This document shows, piece after piece, positions 7,020-8,755 of a DNA stretch of 8,755 nt. Under the pieces are notes generated by a model, which worked only from the letters and a program-made list of their open reading frames with translations, did no database searches and was not told where the DNA came from. The DNA lies in NCBI GenBank assembly GCA_030632525.1, contig DAOVUP010000037.1, positions 1-8,755 of the forward strand. Direction: 5' to 3'. Within the stretch, counting starts at the first letter, position 1, and each line of letters opens with the position of its first letter. The position numbers and the translations under genes are program-made. The DNA is from Desulfobacteraceae bacterium. GTDB lineage: Bacteria > Desulfobacterota > DSM-4660 > Desulfatiglandales > Desulfatiglandaceae.

Positions 7020-7517
7020 ATGCAGAAAGAGATCAGGGCCGGAGTCCTTACTATCAGTGATAAAGGCGCCAAAGGATTAAGAGAGGATGAGAGTGGCGAA
7101 ATCATTCTCAGAATCCTCGAAGAGTTCGGTCTTACAGTCGTTAAGAGGGAGATCATTCCCGACAATCTGCAGCAGATTGCAGATACCCTTATAATGTGGG
7201 TGGATAAGGATGGCCTGGCCCTGATTATTACATCCGGAGGCACAGGCCTAAGCCCCACAGATGTAACACCTCAGGCCATGGAACAGGTAATCGATTACCA
7301 GGTCCCTGGCATGGCAGAGGCCATGCGGGCTGCAAGCCTCAAAAAAACTCCTCACGCCATGATCTCCAGGGCAATGGCCGGGGTCAGGAACTCTTCACTC
7401 ATCATTAACCTTCCCGGGAGCCCTCGAGGGGCTGAAGAAAATCTCTCCGTAATATTGCCGGCATTAAATCACGGCCTTTCAAAGTTGGCAGGGGACACTA
7501 CGGATTGTGCAGTCTAA
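7020..7517 (+). CDS. mogA: MogA/MoaB family molybdopterin adenylyltransferase
   Basis: MogA activates molybdopterin by adenylylation before molybdenum insertion, a late step of molybdenum cofactor synthesis. The 165-residue product is a single MoCF-binding domain. It shows GVLTISDKG (8-16), RED-SG (21-26), IIPDN with D48, TSGGTGLSPTDVTP (71-84) with D81, GMAEAMR, and NLPGSPRGAEENL near the C-terminus. D48 and D81 align with the two aspartates needed in E. coli MogA, which favours MogA activity over plain MoaB, although short bacterial members are often annotated as either. The ATG at 7020 follows the EF-G2 stop by nine bases. The only Shine-Dalgarno-like sequence (GGAAGAGG, 6998-7005) is inside the upstream gene and about 14 bases away, so translational coupling is likely. 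The C-terminus GDTTDCAV is of normal length, and element C begins one base after the stop. Confidence 0.92.
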   Translation: MQKEIRAGVLTISDKGAKGLREDESGEIILRILEEFGLTVVKREIIPDNLQQIADTLIMWVDKDGLALIITSGGTGLSPTDVTPQAMEQVIDYQVPGMAEAMRAASLKKTPHAMISRAMAGVRNSSLIINLPGSPRGAEENLSVILPALNHGLSKLAGDTTDCAV

Positions 7518-7518
7518 T

Positions 7519-7769
7519 TAGTTTCCACCCATAAATGGCCCTTTTCTCTCCGAGCCGGCGGATCTCCGAGCCAGAGGCCGCAATCCCCCGCCTGCTTCGG
7601 GACAAGTCGGCGTCAATCCGCCAGAGGCCGATAAAGCTGCGGACCTCCTTGTGCGACGTACTAAAGTACATCTCCGCACAAGCCCTTGTGTTCCTTGACC
7701 TTGCGAAAAATAGCTCATCTTTGAATTGGAACACGCAGTGCCCACTGTAGAAATTATGGGTGGGCATTA
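7519..7769. repeat. Element C: composite palindromic element between mogA and lepA
   Basis: This fills most of a 305 bp gap without a credible gene. The left end TAGTTTCCACCCATAAATGG (7519-7538) matches the B end TAGTGCCCGTCCATAAATGG at 16 of 20 positions, and the inverse of the right end at 7769 starts TAATGCCCACCCATAA. An internal block (7695-7718) matches the inverse of 3649-3672 in element B at 22 of 24 positions. The element also holds direct repeats GCCAGAGGCCG (7570-7580, 7620-7630) and TCTCCGAGCC (7547-7556, 7563-7572). TGCCCAC/GTGGGCA (7739-7745, 7760-7766) forms a hairpin near the right end. The excess length over A and B suggests a nested insertion or a mosaic. Open frames across it are by-products of its composition. 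Confidence 0.6.
7648..7682. repeat. Strong stem-loop inside element C
   Basis: CTTGTGCG (7648-7655) pairs with CGCACAAG (7675-7682), and GTACT (7658-7662) pairs with AGTAC (7665-7669) around two A residues. The strands are separated by unequal internal loops of two and five bases. There is no U tract, so it is not an obvious terminator. It may be the core of a separate repeat nested in element C. Confidence 0.5.
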
Positions 7770-7777
7770 ATTTGTCT

Positions 7778-7811
7778 CTGAACGAAAACCCTGTTCAGGC
7801 AAAATCCGAAT
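7778..7811. repeat. Remnant D of the A/B element family in the lepA leader
   Basis: CTGAACGAAAAC (7778-7789) equals the left-end sequence of element A (2756-2767), and AAAATCCGAAT (7801-7811) equals 3723-3733 in element B. CTGAAC (7778-7783) and GTTCAG (7793-7798) form a small hairpin. The fragment ends about 11 bases before the lepA start, so it forms part of the lepA 5' leader. Confidence 0.4.
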
Positions 7812-7822
7812 ATTGTTGTTAA

Positions 7823-8755
7823 ATGGAAAACAGCATGAAAAATATACGCAACTTCAGCATTATTGCCCATATAGACCATGGAAAATCTACCCTTGCTGAT
7901 CGGTTAATCCAGGCTACCGGCTTAGTGGAAGAAAGGGATTTTCGTGATCAGATCTTAGACAACATGGACATTGAGAGGGAGAGGGGTATTACTATCAAAA
8001 GCCAGGCCGTAACACTCCCCTACGTTAACAGAAAGGGCCAGGCGTTTGAACTGAACCTGATTGACACCCCGGGCCACGTCGACTTCTCCTACGAGGTTTC
8101 CCGTGCCTTGGCCTCATGCGAGGGAGTACTTCTATTGGTGGACGCCGCCCAGGGAGTAGAAGCACAGACCATGGCAAACCTTTATGCTGCCATGGAGCAT
8201 GACCTGGAAATCATCCCTGTCATCAATAAAATAGATCTTCCCTCTGCCGATATCGACAGGGCAAAGGAGCAAATCGAAGTGGACCTGGGTCTTGATTCAG
8301 ACCTGGCCATTCTCTGCTCTGCCAAGGAAGGCACTGGAATTGAAGATGTATTAGAGGCCATTACCAACCAGATTCCTCCCCCGTCAAACATGGCAGAAGG
8401 GCCACTCGAGGCCCTCATATTTGACGCCCACTATGACCCTTTCCGGGGAACAATCGTTAGTTGCAGACTCTTTTCAGGTAGTGTCCGTTCTGGAGATATT
8501 ATACGACTCATGCATAACGGGGCTACCTATAAGGTGGAGGAGGTAGGAGTTTTTCGCCTCAAAAGAGAACCGAAAAACCGCCTCTCAGCAGGTGAAGTAG
8601 GGTTTATCATATCGGGCATTAAAACGGTAAGCGACACACGGATAGGAGATACCATTACGCTTGACCACGATCCCGCGCCTGCTCCCCTGCCAGGATTCAA
8701 GGAGGTCAAGCCGGTCGTGTTTGCCTCTGTCTATCCTGTCGCATCTGACGATTAC
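7823..8755 (+). CDS. lepA: Elongation factor 4 (LepA), 5' part; continues past the window
   Basis: LepA is a ribosome-binding translational GTPase, reported to promote back-translocation and to act in initiation or 30S assembly. The first 311 codons are present, of about 600 in the family. Visible motifs are the P-loop AHIDHGKST (15-23), switch I RGITI, G3 DTPGH (81-85) with the catalytic histidine kept, G4 NKID (135-138) and G5 SAK (166-168). Domain II follows, and the visible part ends at FKEVKPVVFASVYPVASDDY, a typical LepA block. Two starts are possible: ATG at 7823, or ATG at 7835, which gives MKNIRNFSIIAHIDHGKST as in E. coli and has GGA seven bases upstream. No clear Shine-Dalgarno precedes 7823. 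The gene is separated from mogA by elements C and D and may need its own promoter, which is not evident. Confidence 0.95.
   Translation, partial: MENSMKNIRNFSIIAHIDHGKSTLADRLIQATGLVEERDFRDQILDNMDIERERGITIKSQAVTLPYVNRKGQAFELNLIDTPGHVDFSYEVSRALASCEGVLLLVDAAQGVEAQTMANLYAAMEHDLEIIPVINKIDLPSADIDRAKEQIEVDLGLDSDLAILCSAKEGTGIEDVLEAITNQIPPPSNMAEGPLEALIFDAHYDPFRGTIVSCRLFSGSVRSGDIIRLMHNGATYKVEEVGVFRLKREPKNRLSAGEVGFIISGIKTVSDTRIGDTITLDHDPAPAPLPGFKEVKPVVFASVYPVASDDY

Noticed and set aside
7498..7767. Several overlapping 70-90 codon frames on both strands between mogA and lepA
   Set aside because: They coincide with the boundaries and hairpins of element C and are open because of its composition. None has a convincing start or motif.
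7695..7822. lepA promoter candidates such as TTGAAT at 7721
   Set aside because: No -10-like hexamer lies at an acceptable distance, so no promoter is annotated.

Overview
The window looks like a piece of a moderate-GC bacterial chromosome. The gene set and the repeat content fit the Deltaproteobacteria (Desulfobacterota) best. This placement is an inference from three things: the EF-G2-type factor, the xerC-hslV-hslU-argB order, and intergenic palindromes of a kind common in that group, including one carrying the inverted motif ATTCCCGC/GCGGGAAT. No rRNA, tRNA, CRISPR array or intact transposase is visible.

Left half, minus strand (read right to left): xerC (3776-4702), hslV (2892-3446), hslU (1113-2516) and argB (44-925). 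The xerC-hslV-hslU order recalls the codV-clpQ-clpY cluster of Bacillus: a tyrosine recombinase beside the two subunits of the HslUV (ClpYQ) ATP-dependent protease. argB encodes N-acetylglutamate kinase, the second step of arginine synthesis, with the N-terminal helix of the arginine-sensitive class. A good sigma70-like promoter (4779-4806) lies upstream of xerC and suggests that its true start is a TTG codon near 4702.

Right half, plus strand: an EF-G-like GTPase of the EF-G2 type (4932-7010), an adjacent MogA/MoaB molybdopterin adenylyltransferase (7020-7517), and the 5' half of lepA/EF-4 (7823 to the window edge). EF-G2 and LepA are paralogous translational GTPases. LepA keeps the catalytic switch II histidine, whereas in the EF-G2 protein it is aspartate.

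The unusual part is the intergenic DNA. Every sizeable gap within and after the minus-strand cluster, and the mogA-lepA gap, is filled with palindromic, transposase-less repeats. Two of them (A, 2750-2894; B, 3633-3778) are copies of one roughly 145 bp element. They have terminal inverted repeats starting TAGTGYC, TA dinucleotides at the edges and a 41 bp core that is nearly identical between copies. They lie in opposite orientation on either side of hslV. Element A supplies the stop codon of hslV, B that of xerC, and a related composite element (C, 7519-7769) starts one base after the mogA stop. An element that begins with G and inserts at TA would rebuild a TAG stop whenever it lands in a TAA or TAG stop codon. 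This is the most interesting hypothesis from the window. Other repeats include a 117 bp palindrome (970-1086), a collapsed palindrome sharing both of its ends (2537-2562), a GCAGAT-based stem (2601-2670) and a cluster of AAAGTGCCTAAA-like units (3472-3622).
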